From Trichosporon coremiiforme (taxonomy: Eukaryota; Basidiomycota; Tremellomycetes; Trichosporonales; Trichosporonaceae), in the NCBI GenBank assembly GCA_039545355.1, contig BCJJ01000024.1, positions 186,001 through 250,000 on the forward strand: 64,000 bases of DNA. The letters are read 5' to 3'. Below the pieces are notes generated by a model that saw nothing but the letters and a program-made list of their open reading frames with translations, was not told where the DNA came from and did not search any database. The stretch's first letter is position 1; every line of letters begins with the position of its first letter. The translations under genes were made by a program, and so were the position numbers. Below are positions 34,966-45,869 of this stretch, one piece after another.

Positions 34966-35407
34966 TTACTCGTCGTCACCCTGGTCGTCCCCGTTGTGGT
35001 CGTGGCCATGACCGTGGCCGTGGCCGTGACCCTTGGTTGGCTGCGGCGGGTGAGGCTTCTTGGAGGGAACGTTGCACTTGCCGTGCTGGTCGCGGCGGAC
35101 CGAGCACTTGCACTTGCCGTTGCGGCACTCTGAGCGGCAGAAGCCCTGCTCCTTGCACTGCAGGCGGCAGTGGAAGTCGGAGCACTTGTCACCGTGGTGC
35201 TGAACGTTAGCATAAACCAGTGAAGGGAGGACTCACGTCGTGCCAGTCACCTGTACGCTTCCACGCCTGCCTGTCGGCGTACACGTCGTTCTTCTCGAGC
35301 TGAGCTTGGTGGCCGCGCTTGGCTGGGCGGCCGGCGAGACCCTCCTGGAAGGGCTGGGCCGAGACAACGGCGAGGAGGGTGAGGACGAGGGGGGCGATGA
35401 CCTTCAT
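34966..35407 (-). CDS. Secreted cysteine-rich, defensin-like (CS-alpha-beta) prepropeptide with histidine-rich tail
   Basis: Exons 35407-35237 and 35199-34966 (37-nt intron) sum to 405 nt (134 aa). I chose the ATG at 35407 because it opens a textbook signal peptide (MKVIAPLVLTLLAVVSA). Two dibasic Lys-Arg sites follow, at residues 30-31 and 50-51, as expected for Kex2 processing, so the mature peptide probably starts at T52. Eight cysteines sit at 63, 68, 72, 78, 82, 87, 89 and 99. The Cx3C (68-72) and CxC (87-89) pair and the GFC turn (76-78) match the CS-alpha-beta pattern of defensins. The tail has a proline-rich linker, then alternating Gly-His (residues 114-125), then DDQGDDE: a likely metal-binding end. 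Antimicrobial function is inference; I know no described protein with this layout. Confidence 0.8.
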
Positions 35408-35482
35408 TGCGTCTGCGTCTGCTCGAGGAGGAAGAGAGGTGAGGAGGTGAGAAGCTGGCAGTACCTCCATCGATCTGGCATC

Positions 35483-35489
35483 TTAAATA
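35483..35489 (-). promoter_or_regulatory. TATA-like element of the defensin-like gene
   Basis: On the minus strand TATTTAA lies about 76 bases before the ATG at 35407. Distance and sequence fit a TATA element of a regulated gene. Proposed from sequence alone. Confidence 0.4.
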
Positions 35490-37980
35490 CGACCTAGCCA
35501 CCCCCGAAGGACTGGGAACAAAGCTGTGTGCACACTCCGAAGGATAAGCAAGGGTTGCGAAAAGGAGTATGCACTCACCAGGCAGACCACAATGATGTGA
35601 GTTTGCGCAGCGAGGTGGGTTTCAGAGCGAACTTTAATCCGGTGCCACTTCGCCTGCCTCATGATAAGCAACAGAGTTAGGAACACAGTCTCCTGCAGAT
35701 TACACCTCTGAGCGAACCTTGACCGAGCGAGGGCGCGCCGCCCTGTGCGTGAGAGGGCTCCCTGCGAGCTCGAACCGGCCATCCTGGCATGACATCCCTG
35801 ATGTGCATTCCTCAGAGTTTGTCTGTTGGGTCTGGTGAGTAAGACCTCAAGACTTTAAACCAGCGCTTGGCTGATCGGACTCTCTTAGCAATCAGGCAAA
35901 TGGCAGGCGGGAACTGGGCATTCAATTTACAAGATTGTCAGCGTAACGCATTCTGGCCACTCCCCTCATCGGCTACTACTGCTCTGACAGATCGCCGATC
36001 GCTCACGTCTTCGGTGCCATGGCTGGTGACGCAATCTCACCGCGTCTCCGAAGCGGCGACTCGCTGCTTGGCGGAGCTTGCTTCTCTGCACCACTGAGTC
36101 TCACCTGCGCTACCCAGCACCGCAGTTGTAGCAATAGGTCTGGCCCTCTCTCGATCCTCTGCGCCCTTCCTGTCAGCAGATAATGCACGCTGCGCCTTCC
36201 GGTACCTGCCCCGGAGCCCTACCCACAGAAGCTCGGAGTCAGTGCAGGCAGGAAAGTGCCGCCGGTGCCGTGGCGCCTCCCGAGATGCCAGGTATGTCGG
36301 TCTCAGCAGGTCCTCTGTCTGACCTGGTGTCTAGGAACGGATAGCTCGGGCACTTGGACGAGAAGGTTGCGAGATGGCGACAAGGAGGCAGATGAGCGGC
36401 CCGAGCGGCAGTCTCCCAGATCTTGCAGCGATTACCTCATGCATAGACTTGCGACGGCCTTCGCGGAGCAAAGGTATGCCCAGGCATGTCCAGGTGATCT
36501 GGCGGAGAAGCAAAGGAAGCGTTCGGAAGCTCAGCCTCGCCCATCGGTGTCTGACATATGGCACTGAGAGTGGGGGGGACACTGGGCCGCCCGCGAGGCA
36601 GAGCGAGCCCGGAGGCAGACAAGATGACGACGCCCGCCATGATGAAGCCGCCAGCTGGAATGATAACATGGCCGGGACAGAGTTTGTGACGCTCTGCTGC
36701 CCAGCGCCGCCAGCTCCGCCGTGAGAGCGACCCTCTAAACCGAAATTCTGGGTCCTTCGCAACCACCCAAGTCTTCTCCCCTAGCCAAGAGGAGGGAGCG
36801 GAGCCAATCCAGAAGCCTGAGCCTGTCCAACGTTGTGGGTCCGTTCTCTCGGTTCTCCCCGTGCAGTGCATAGGGCAGGTACGCCTTATTGTGGGTAGCT
36901 GCGGTTCTGACCGCTCCAGCCCCAGAAGTGCGGTACCCGCCCGGTGCACGGAGCGCTCGCCGGACGTGCACACACCCGCAACTCGCTGCGCTGTCGATGC
37001 CGACGGATATCATAAGAACGACGCCGCCGGCAGCAGCAAGACACTCCGTTCCAGCCTTCTTCGAATGAAACAGATCCAGCGGCTGCGACAGATTCAAACG
37101 GAAGGGGGGGGGACTGATCCAGAGCTTCCTCCGAAGGTCTAGAGCGTCTTTGTCGTCAACAACAGTCGCAAAAGTAATGGAGAGTTTGCAGCGGAAGGAA
37201 GTGGGGCCGTTTCAACTCATTTACAGTTCGCCATTGCAGCATCTAGACCGGCGGCATTACAGTCAGCTGCGGGCCGGTCGTCGACGGATTCGGGCCGGTA
37301 TCATGGTGAAGTTTGGTGTGCGACGAGCCTCATAAACGACCACCGACAGTCACGGCGCGGCTCCTGCGGCTCCATAGCTCCACTTGCTTCACGATACTTG
37401 TAAAGTAGCCGTAATGTTCTCGACACCATCAGCAGAGGTACGGCGCCTATGCGCGATAAGTCTATGCAGCGGGCTCGTGTGCAGAGTCTTGAGTTCGTGA
37501 TTGCTGCTAGATGGCGATAAACGGTAAGCATCATCATCACGATGGGGATCAGGCGGACTTGGAAGTTCTGTCACCTCTGGCCCGTAATGAACGGCGAACG
37601 TGATACTGAGCGGGGGAGCATGGCCGAGAAAGAAGAGTGAAGCACGCCACACGTCTCCGTTCTGATGCAGTGGGGCGGCAGGTGTTCAAAACGTTTCGCG
37701 GTTCACAAGCCGATGGACGCACAACCTGCGTACATGTGCCTCACTCTTCCCGGAAGGTCACTGGACGGCCCACACCACGAGGAGACAGTGTACCGCAGCG
37801 GAGCAGGAACGCTCCCGCCTGCAACCCGAACACATTGGCTCGGTCAATTGTTCCTCAAGAGGAGGCATGCCGAAGAATGATAAACAAGGCAGGTAGCGCG
37901 GGGTATGCTAGATACCAGCGTCCCATAATATCTGCGGACATCTTACATCGCTGCCATCTATTCGTCACCACATCTTATCC
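35490..37980. other. Gene-free interval
   Basis: No gene is supported in 2.5 kb. The left part must contain upstream control of the defensin-like gene. Open frames on both strands lack motifs. Confidence 0.5.
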
Positions 37981-39035
37981 TTAAGCGTCCTCGGGGAGGT
38001 TCGGCGCGGGGTAGTCGGTGGTCATGTGCTCCTTGTAGTACCTGAAGTGGACCTTCTTACCGGCATCGTCGATCTCCTTGATCTCATCGGCACTGAGGTC
38101 GGGGAGCGAGTTGACGTCGGCGATCTTCTTAATGTTGTCCGGGTTCGTGCTCGTCGTGACGGCAACGACACCCTTCTGGACGGTCCAGAGGTAGAGGACG
38201 GAGGCAGGGTCGCAGCCGTGAGCGCGAGCGATACGCTCAAGGACGGGCTTGACCGGGCCACCGGTGGGGTGACGGAGCAGCGGCGTGAGGGGACCGTAAG
38301 CCTCGGTCGTGATGCCGTTCTTCTTCTGGAGCTCGAGAAGCGGCTCAAGCTGAGCAAGAACGTAGGGGTGGAACTCGAGCTGGTTGACGACAGGGTTGAT
38401 GCGCGCAACCTTCAGCACCTCCTGGACGTCCTGAGGGCGGAAGTTCGAGAAACCGAGCGACACGTTGTGCAGCGTGCCGTCGAACACCATGTCCTCCAGG
38501 ATGCGCCAGAACTCGGCGATCTTGCCCTGCTTCGCCGCGTCACCCACGTTGGGGTTGTGGATCAGCAGCAGGTCAGGGCGGGTGTCGAGCTTGGCGAGCG
38601 ACTCGAGGACGGCCTCGCGGATAACACCGGGCTCGGTCTGGGACACTATCGTCAGTTTCAACATCAGAGAGACCTCGGCCGCAGCATAACATGATCAGTT
38701 ATGACCGGGCTTTCCGAGATCCTTGCTTGTCGCCAACGGTCACTCACCCTTGTTGTCAGAGACTGCCATCAGCACGATTATGACGTCGGCAACTAACCCT
38801 TGTCAGTAATCCAGACCTTGTCGCGCGAGATGCCAGACTTTACGATCGCCTCGGCGGTCTCAGCCTCAGTCTCGTAGTACTGCGCGGTGTCGATGTGAAG
38901 AATACCGGCCTTGAGAGCGGAGACGCCGCAGTCGACAGCCTTCTCCGAGTTGCGCATGATGCCGCCGGAGCCGTTGCCCCAGCCGAGGGCGGGGATGATC
39001 TTGCCATCGGAAAGCTTGATGGTACGCTGGGGCAT
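37981..39035 (-). CDS. Aldo-keto reductase with 15-nt microexon
   Basis: Exons 39035-38798, 38762-38748 and 38645-37981 sum to 918 nt (305 aa); introns are 35 and 102 nt. The catalytic tetrad is D49 and Y54 (HIDTAQYYE), K79 (VWITDK) and H114 (LLLIHNPNV). Downstream motifs are LGFSNFRPQDVQEVL, NPVVNQLEFHPYV, TEAYGPLTPLL, PASVLYLWTV and VVAVTTSTNPDNIKK. The middle exon is 15 nt and adds VSDNK between ITDK and VSQTEPG; leaving it out keeps the frame. It is a diverged paralogue of the reductase at 10256-12129, without conserved intron positions as far as I can see. Substrate unknown. Confidence 0.92.
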
Positions 39036-39525
39036 CTTGATTGTCTCGACTACTGTGCAGTGGGAAGTGAGAGCGATAACGGTGGACCGAACAGCAACGA
39101 CGGTTTAAGAATGTTTGGGTTCGGTCAGCGTCAGCGGTGAGATCGGTGTGACCCGTCCGCTTGCCTCGCTGCGTGCGTTTGGTGGAGGTGGAGGTTGTTT
39201 CACTTCAACCGTGACGTACCTGGATGACTGGCATACGGCCTGAAACGGTTTACGACGGCTTTTGCTACGCGCTGCGATTCGTGTCAGGCCGGCAGCCACC
39301 AATTCCAGCTGAGGTCACCGTCCAGCTTTGTAAGCTTGTCAGCAAGATCCCTCGACTCCAGCGCTTGCGACAAATAACATTGAAGGAACACCGTGCACCA
39401 TGACTAAAGCGCTCAGGACTATTGTTGCATATGTGAAAAATACAGAGGCCGGATGTCGCTTCCCGCCTGAAAGGCTACGTTTTATGGATATCTATTTTAC
39501 TTGCGCGCCTTCTTCGCTGCAATTG
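39036..39525. other. Intergenic: promoter of the aldo-keto reductase, 3' flank of ISWI
   Basis: Both flanking genes are on the minus strand. Only promoter and 3' untranslated sequence are expected in these 490 bases; no gene is seen. Confidence 0.5.
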
Positions 39526-42500
39526 TTAGCTGGAAACTACGCACTTCGTGAGCTTACTCTTCTTGTCTCCCACGGCGCTCGGGGTCGTGTCACGCGAGTT
39601 GGTCGACTTGAGGTCGTCCAGCACACGCTTCTTGCCGCCCTTCGCCGGCTTCTTGTCTTCGTCGTCCTTCATGTCCTTCATAATACAAAGGAGCAGTGTG
39701 GCACCACGACGGCGGAGCTCTTCCGGCGTGCGAGACTTGAAAAACCAGTCGAAACTGACGTCAGCCAAGATTTTCTGCGCATTGATGTGAGAACTTACCG
39801 GAACAGGGGCCACTCGCCGATGTCGCGCTTGATGAGGTCGTAGCAGTCGTCGCGATCGATGCCGTGGTGGTGCATGCGGACCAGAAGGAAGCGGTCCTCC
39901 TCATCCGAGTACGACTTGCCCTTGTTCTGGCCGTACTGCAGCTTGAGCTCCTGCATTGGGGCATTGTAGGCCTTGACCTTCTTGTGCAGCGCGGCGATCC
40001 TCTCCGCCTGCTCACGCAGCTTCTCCTCACCCGCCTTGATACGGTCCATAGCCTTCTCTCCGTCCTTCAGCTCCGTGTAGCGGTCGAAGAAGACGTCGGC
40101 ATAAGCCTTGACCTCCTCTTCCTCCTTCTCCGGGGCCATGTCCGCAACGACCTTATCCATAGCGTCGCGGCCATGTCGCTCAAGCGACTTGATGAAGCTC
40201 TGGTAGTGGGCACGCTTCCACTCGCCGAAGCCCTGGTCGACAAGCGACTCCTTCTCCTCGACCTCCTCCTCAGTGAGAGGTTCAGCGTTGTTGATGCGCT
40301 CCTGCTCTTCCGCGCGCTCGGCCTCCACTTGCTCTGCCGTCTCTCCCTCCTCAGGCTCACGCGCAGGCACAACGTAGTTCTGAGCCTTCAGGTGCGCATC
40401 ATACTCGCGGTTCTGAAGCTCAATCAATCGTGGTGGGTAGAATTGGAAGTCGTGAGTGTTGACCTGCTTTGGAGGTCGAGGCACCTTTGGCTTGTCACTC
40501 TTCGGGGCGGTGACGCGCATGTTGTCGCGGTAGTACTGGTCGATCGAGTAGTTGCCCTTGCGCTCACGCTTCGCAGGCTCAATCCAGATCATCTTCTGGC
40601 GCTTAGCAGCAAAGTCCTCACCCTCCCAGGTGTTGATAAGACTCTCCGAGCGGAAGCTGTTGAGAGCGTCGAGATCCATGCCGGCGTACTTGGAGTTGAG
40701 CTCCTTGGTCCTGTCCTCACCGCGCTTGATAATCTCGTCAATGTCGTCATCGATCATCATGTTAGTCGAAGAGTTGATGATCTTCTCAGCACCGTGCTGA
40801 ATCATGTCAAGCAGCTCCTCCTTGTTGTTGGCGAGTTTCTGGGCCTGCTGAGCGCGACCCTCCTGGATAACGAGCTGGTCCAGCTTCAGCTTCTGGGTGG
40901 CACGCTCCAAAATGCGCTCTTCGATAGCATCTTGGGTGATGAAGCGGAAAACGTAGACCTGCTTGGTTTGGCCGATACGATGCGCACGGTCCATGGCCTG
41001 TAAGTCTGCCTGAGGGTTCCAGTCAGAGTCAAACAGCACGACGATATCGGCAGTGACGAGGTTGATACCGAGACCACCGGCACGGGTCGTAAGAAGGAAG
41101 ATGAACTTCTCGCTGTCCGGAGCGTTGTAGTCGTCGATGGCGTTGATGCGGTCCTCGTGCGCAGTGTTACCGTCGATACGGCAGTACTTGTGGCCACGGA
41201 ACTGGCAGTAGTCCTCCAGGATGTCGAGGACACGGCTCATCTGGGAGAAGATGAGAACACGGGAACCCTTGGCCTTCATAGACTTGAGAAGCTTGTCCAG
41301 AATAATCATCTTTCCGGCGTTGTCGACAAGGTGCTCGTCGGTAGTGTAGGGCGGTCCAGGCTCTGCGCCGTCGAACAGGTAGGGGTGGTTGCAACACTTC
41401 CTGAGCTGCATGACAATGTTCAGCAGACGCGTCTTGCCTTCCTTCTTGCCACCGGCGCCGTTGACAGCGTCGATGTCCTTCTCGAGCAGCATGCGGTACC
41501 ACTTGCGCTGCATCTCCGTCATTCCGACGTAAAGGTTGATCTCCTTCTTCGGAAGAAGAGAGTGCTCGACGTCCGCCTTGACGCGACGCAGCAGGAAGGG
41601 ACGCAGCACCTTGTGAAGCTGCTTGACAACGGCATCGGGTTCGTCACCAGGCTGCGACTTGAACCACTCATCGAAGTCCTCGCTGGAAGAGAACACATCG
41701 GGAAGAATGAAGTTCAGCAGTGCCCAGAGCTCCTGAAGGTTGTTCTGCAGAGGCGTTCCCGTGATCAGAAGGCGACCACGGCTAGCGAAGGTACGGATGA
41801 TCTGAGACAGCAAAGAGTCGACGTTCTTGATGCGGTGGGCCTCGTCGATGATGATGTACTCCCAAGAGAACTTGCGGAGAGTCGACTTCTCACGAAGACA
41901 CATCTCGTAGGACGAGATCAGAACATCGAACTGCTGGGTGAGGATCTTGGAGTTGATGAGCTCGGCACGCTCCTCCTTGGTACCCTGCAGCACGAGAACG
42001 CGGAAGCCGGGGACCCATCGCTCGACTTCTCGGGCCCAGTTGTCGAGGGTAGACTTTGGAACAACAATGAGGTGGGGGCCGTTGATGCCGCGGTGGAACT
42101 TGAGATAACCGAGGAAGGAGATGGTCTGGAGGGTCTTGCCGAGACCCATCTCATCTGCAAGAATACCGTTGATACCGTTGTGATGCAGCGAGACCATCCA
42201 ATTCAATCCCTGGACCTGGTAATCCCTCATCTTGCCACCCTTGACATCTGAATGTCAGTCGCAACTAGAATGCAACACTCACAGGACGGGCTCTCCTCAA
42301 AGACATAAGCCTCATCATCACCATCCTCATCCTTGAGCAGTTCTTCGTCTTCCTCCTTTTCGGACTTGCGGTGACGGTTGTCCCTGACTGTCAGACACGA
42401 TCTGCATTTCGCAACTCACGCGGCCTTTTTCTTTCCCTTGGACGACGAAGCGGCCAGCTGCTCATCAAGCATAGCTGCAAACTCGGGGTCACGCTGCTTC

Positions 42501-43261
42501 TGTGGCTGTTAGACCGGGCCGAGAGTGGCAGACTCACCTTCAGGTCCACGAAGTGCTGGAAAAGCTCTGTCTGACCGAGCAGGTAGTTGAAACGCTTCAT
42601 TGAGTCGGCCAGCTGACCGTAAGCATCCATCCACCCTCAGAAGTGCATCGCTGCATACCTTAGCCTGCTCGAGGGCACCGCGCTTCTTTCCGATTTCACC
42701 GATATTAGCCTGGCGCTCAGCCTTAGCAGCCTTGCGGGCGGCAGCCTCATCTTGTCTCCGCTTGACAGACGGCGTTATAGACTGCCGTTAGTTTTTCATC
42801 TGCGGTTAGGCAAACCCACAGATCCACCTGCGATCGCCTCCTCATCGATGTCCTCGTCTGAGGCGAGCTCGTCCTCGGGCTCGGGAGTCTGGGGACGGGT
42901 GTTGATGTGGTGCTGATCGGAGCCGGAAGTCGAAGCCTAGTACATCAGCCTACGTCATTTCTGAACAGCCATCCACCCCTGGTCCGAACAGCCTGCAGCT
43001 CTTGCTTCGAATCGCAAGTATGTGGCACGCGTCGCGATTGCAGGCGCACTGGATGCTACTTACCGCGCGAGACATGGACAGATCGCGGCTGTCAGGTATG
43101 TAGTCGGACAGCTTGTCATCGTCGGCGTTGTTTGAGCTCGCATTCGCAGCGGCAAGTAGGGGGTTCTGTAGGGCGCAGAGCAGCACGAGGAGATCCAGTC
43201 AGCATCACAACAAACCGATACCTCAAGGCGCGTCCAACGTAGCGGGCGAGTGACTCACCAT
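39526..43261 (-). CDS. ISW1: ISWI-family chromatin remodelling ATPase
   Basis: Nine coding exons: 43261-43259, 43165-43064, 42936-42820, 42781-42659, 42612-42538, 42499 (or 42505)-42420, 42383-42283, 42247-39799 and 39754-39526. They sum to 1092 or 1094 aa, normal for ISWI. It slides nucleosomes using ATP in the nucleus. Visible domains: [20 protein letters not shown] at the entry to the ATPase, DEMGLGKT (Walker A), DEAHRIKN (motif II), [41 protein letters not shown] and [10 protein letters not shown], then the HAND region ([16 protein letters not shown]), SANT ([18 protein letters not shown]) and SLIDE ([18 protein letters not shown]). The first coding exon is the ATG alone. The last exon may carry one more tiny intron near its end, so the final residues are uncertain. 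Whether this is ISW1 or ISW2 cannot be decided here. Confidence 0.95.
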
Positions 43262-43894
43262 GGCGGCAAAGCCCAAATACACTGGTGCGTTCTTCAGTCG
43301 ATACCAGCGAAAAGGACGGTGTTTCAAGACTGAAAGAAGATGGAACTGGTGTATGAGTGTTGACAGCGAAGAATGACGAAGAGGAGCGCGTAACCAGTCG
43401 AGGTTGAAGCAGGACCTACCTGAGGCAGAAGTGGAAACAACTGGTTACGTAAGCATGTTCATTAGCTGCTATATAACCAAACGCGTGGGTGGATGTTTGT
43501 GCGCGAACGCGCCGACGGAAGCAAATTGCACCACTAACGGCGCCAACAGTCTCGCATGCCTATCCACCTCGCTCACTGTTGAGTGGCGATCTCCCTTGTC
43601 AACTCCGTTCACTCGTCAGACACGCTCGACCACATTGTCTCCACCCCGTACCGCGACACCATCCAACATCCGGACGTCCCGCCACGTCAGGTCACGACAG
43701 CCATAGAGGGCGTAACACTGCCCCAGCTGCTATTCTAACCACGGTCTTCCCGTCGATTCTCGCGCATCACGACTTACAGCTTATTGTTGTCGTAAAGGAG
43801 CTTTCTTCCCTGGGCTCGGTCTGCTCGACTCTGGCAGGCATCCACGCCGCTTCAGACTGGACGCCTATACCCGGATCAAGAACACGAGCCGGTC
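43262..43894. promoter_or_regulatory. Divergent promoter region (ISWI / TAF4)
   Basis: 633 bases between the start codons of two divergently transcribed chromatin and transcription genes. A TATATAA string occurs at 43470-43476, about 425 bases before the TAF4 start, too far to assign with confidence. Confidence 0.45.
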
Positions 43895-45552
43895 ATGTCG
43901 AACGGTGTCATCGCCCCTAGCGCGCTGTCGACGGGAGTGCCCCCGCGGCCATCGACTGTCGCGTCGCCCGTTCCTACCCCCTCGTCCACAGCAACGTCAT
44001 CCAGCCAAACGCCGATGCAACCTTCAACACCAGTACCTGCGATCGGTACACCAAGCCCAGGCGTTAACCAGAATGGTACGCGTCGTTGTGTTCTATCGTG
44101 CTGATAATGTAGGCAAGCGTGAGCTGTCTCCCGACCGGATAAACGGTGCACCACCGGCGAAGAAACCATTGTTGGAAGAGTCTCAAAGTACACCCAGACC
44201 TATGGGCGCCACTAACCCTGTAGTGTCCACACCGGCGACACCGACAGCAACTGCTCCCCCAGCGCCTGCGCCGACCGCGCCGGCGGCTCCACCCGCTGTT
44301 CCTCAGCCGACAGCTGCAGCGACCGCCACTCCCGCGCCGACCCAAGCAAACGCCCCGGCAGGTGCAGCTGCCGGAGCCAAGGCGCCCGGCATGCTACCGA
44401 TGGGAAAAGGCAGCGGCATTGACCTTCGAGCGGAGGAGGAGGCTGCGCGCCGCGCACAGCGCTCCGCGGTAGGCAACATCAAGTTTGCCGGCAACGCCAG
44501 TCGCGCGCGGCATACAGATCTGTTCGGAGAGGTCGCTATGCGGAATCGGCTGAACCAGATTGGTAGGTTTATTGGATGGGTTCGCAGACTGACGTTCAGC
44601 GCGAGCGCACAACATGACGGTCGACGATGACGCGATGCGGTATCTGGCCCTGGCGGCCGAGGCGCGGGTACGTGCTCTGTTGGCGTCGGCGGTGCGCGCG
44701 CAAGAGCACCGCGTGAACTCGACGTACAAGCACCAGCCCCCGATGTCGAAGGAGGCAGCGGGACGGCCAGCGAAGGCACTGTGGTCGCAGCGCATCACCT
44801 CTGACCCTAACGCGGTCATGCAGGCTCTGCAGGCGGCGAATAAGGAGGAGAACAAGGCGCACCGTGTTGCGCGAACGGAGCGCAACGCGCGCGAGACGGA
44901 GATGGCGCGTGCGGCGGCCGCGGCCCGGGAGCGCGAGGAGGCCGCAGGCGGATCAGTCCCATCGCCGGCGGTGGAGGCGAACTCGCCCGACGACCGCCCG
45001 AGTCCCGGCGGAGCGGGGTCCGGAGCCTCCTCAGCCGGCTCAAAGCCGAAGGAGCCCACCTTCCAGGCGGCGCCCACGTTCGGCGCTCCTCCGCCCAAGA
45101 AGACGGGCAAGGGCAAGAAAGCGGCCTCGCGCGACGTGAGCGCCGATGTGCAAGCGAAGATGACGAACATTGCCGCCAGTCTCGCAACCGGAAGGAAAAA
45201 GTACGCGTGGCAGTCTGGCGGCAGTGGCGCGTTCAGGCCGCAAGTCCCCTCCTTACTCTCGGGCAAGCGGAAGGCGGCCGAGGCCGCAGCCGAGACCGAG
45301 ACTGAGAAGACCGACGCAAAGGCAGAGGTCAAGGCCAAGAAGCCGAAAAGGACCATCTCGGCGCCGCATCGGCGCGAGGTCGATGTTGAGAAGAAGGGAG
45401 ACAAGGCGGCTAAGGACGATGCGGCGCTGACGCTCGTCGATATGGCGTTTGCGCTCGCGCATGATGGCAGCGGAAGGGGGATGGGCACGCCGGACCAGAT
45501 CGCGCACAAGATCTGGTCTCAGCCCGGTGGACCGTATGGACGCTGGTCCTAG
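43895..45552 (+). CDS. TAF4: TFIID subunit TAF4
   Basis: TAF4 pairs with TAF12 through a histone fold and stabilises TFIID for RNA polymerase II initiation. Exons 43895-44075, 44113-44562 and 44600-45552 (both introns 37 nt) sum to 1584 nt (527 aa). The N-terminal 150 residues are Pro/Thr/Ala-rich and disordered. The conserved TAF4 region follows: LRAEEEAARRAQ, then the junction QIARAHNMTVDDDAMRYLALAAEARVRALLASAVRAQEHR, ALWSQRITSDPNAVMQALQAANKEE with a long charged helix, and the C-terminal block TLVDMAFALAHDG with GPYGRWS. It shares a promoter region with ISWI. Confidence 0.88.
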
Positions 45553-45869
45553 GGCAGTCTTGGTGATGGCCGTAATTTTGAGCCGTATATTGACCAGTAG
45601 CTCTATAGAGGATAGGGCGGGCAGTGGCTGCGCATCAGGATGAGGATGGCCGCAGGAGCAGCAGATGTAATAAGCTTGTAAATCCAAAGATGCCCCAGTC
45701 TTCCAACCTGGCGGCAACATCCTCATTGCACAAGAGCGAGTGGGATGGATTACGCCGCGTACGCCGCTTCTCGCGACTGAGCACACAACCTCCCCTCGCA
45801 CTGATTGCCCCGGCATTCGGTACAAGCCTAATTAATGCATAACAGTCTAGAGAGCCTAAGACTAAGCGC
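45553..45869. other. Short convergent intergenic region
   Basis: 317 bases between the 3' ends of TAF4 and cytochrome b5. Terminator and polyadenylation functions for both are expected; no gene. Confidence 0.5.

Noticed and set aside
39864..42251. Long antisense open frames (379 and 364 codons) across the ISWI gene
   Set aside because: They oppose a strongly conserved ATPase; leucine/valine-rich composition is the usual reverse-complement shadow.
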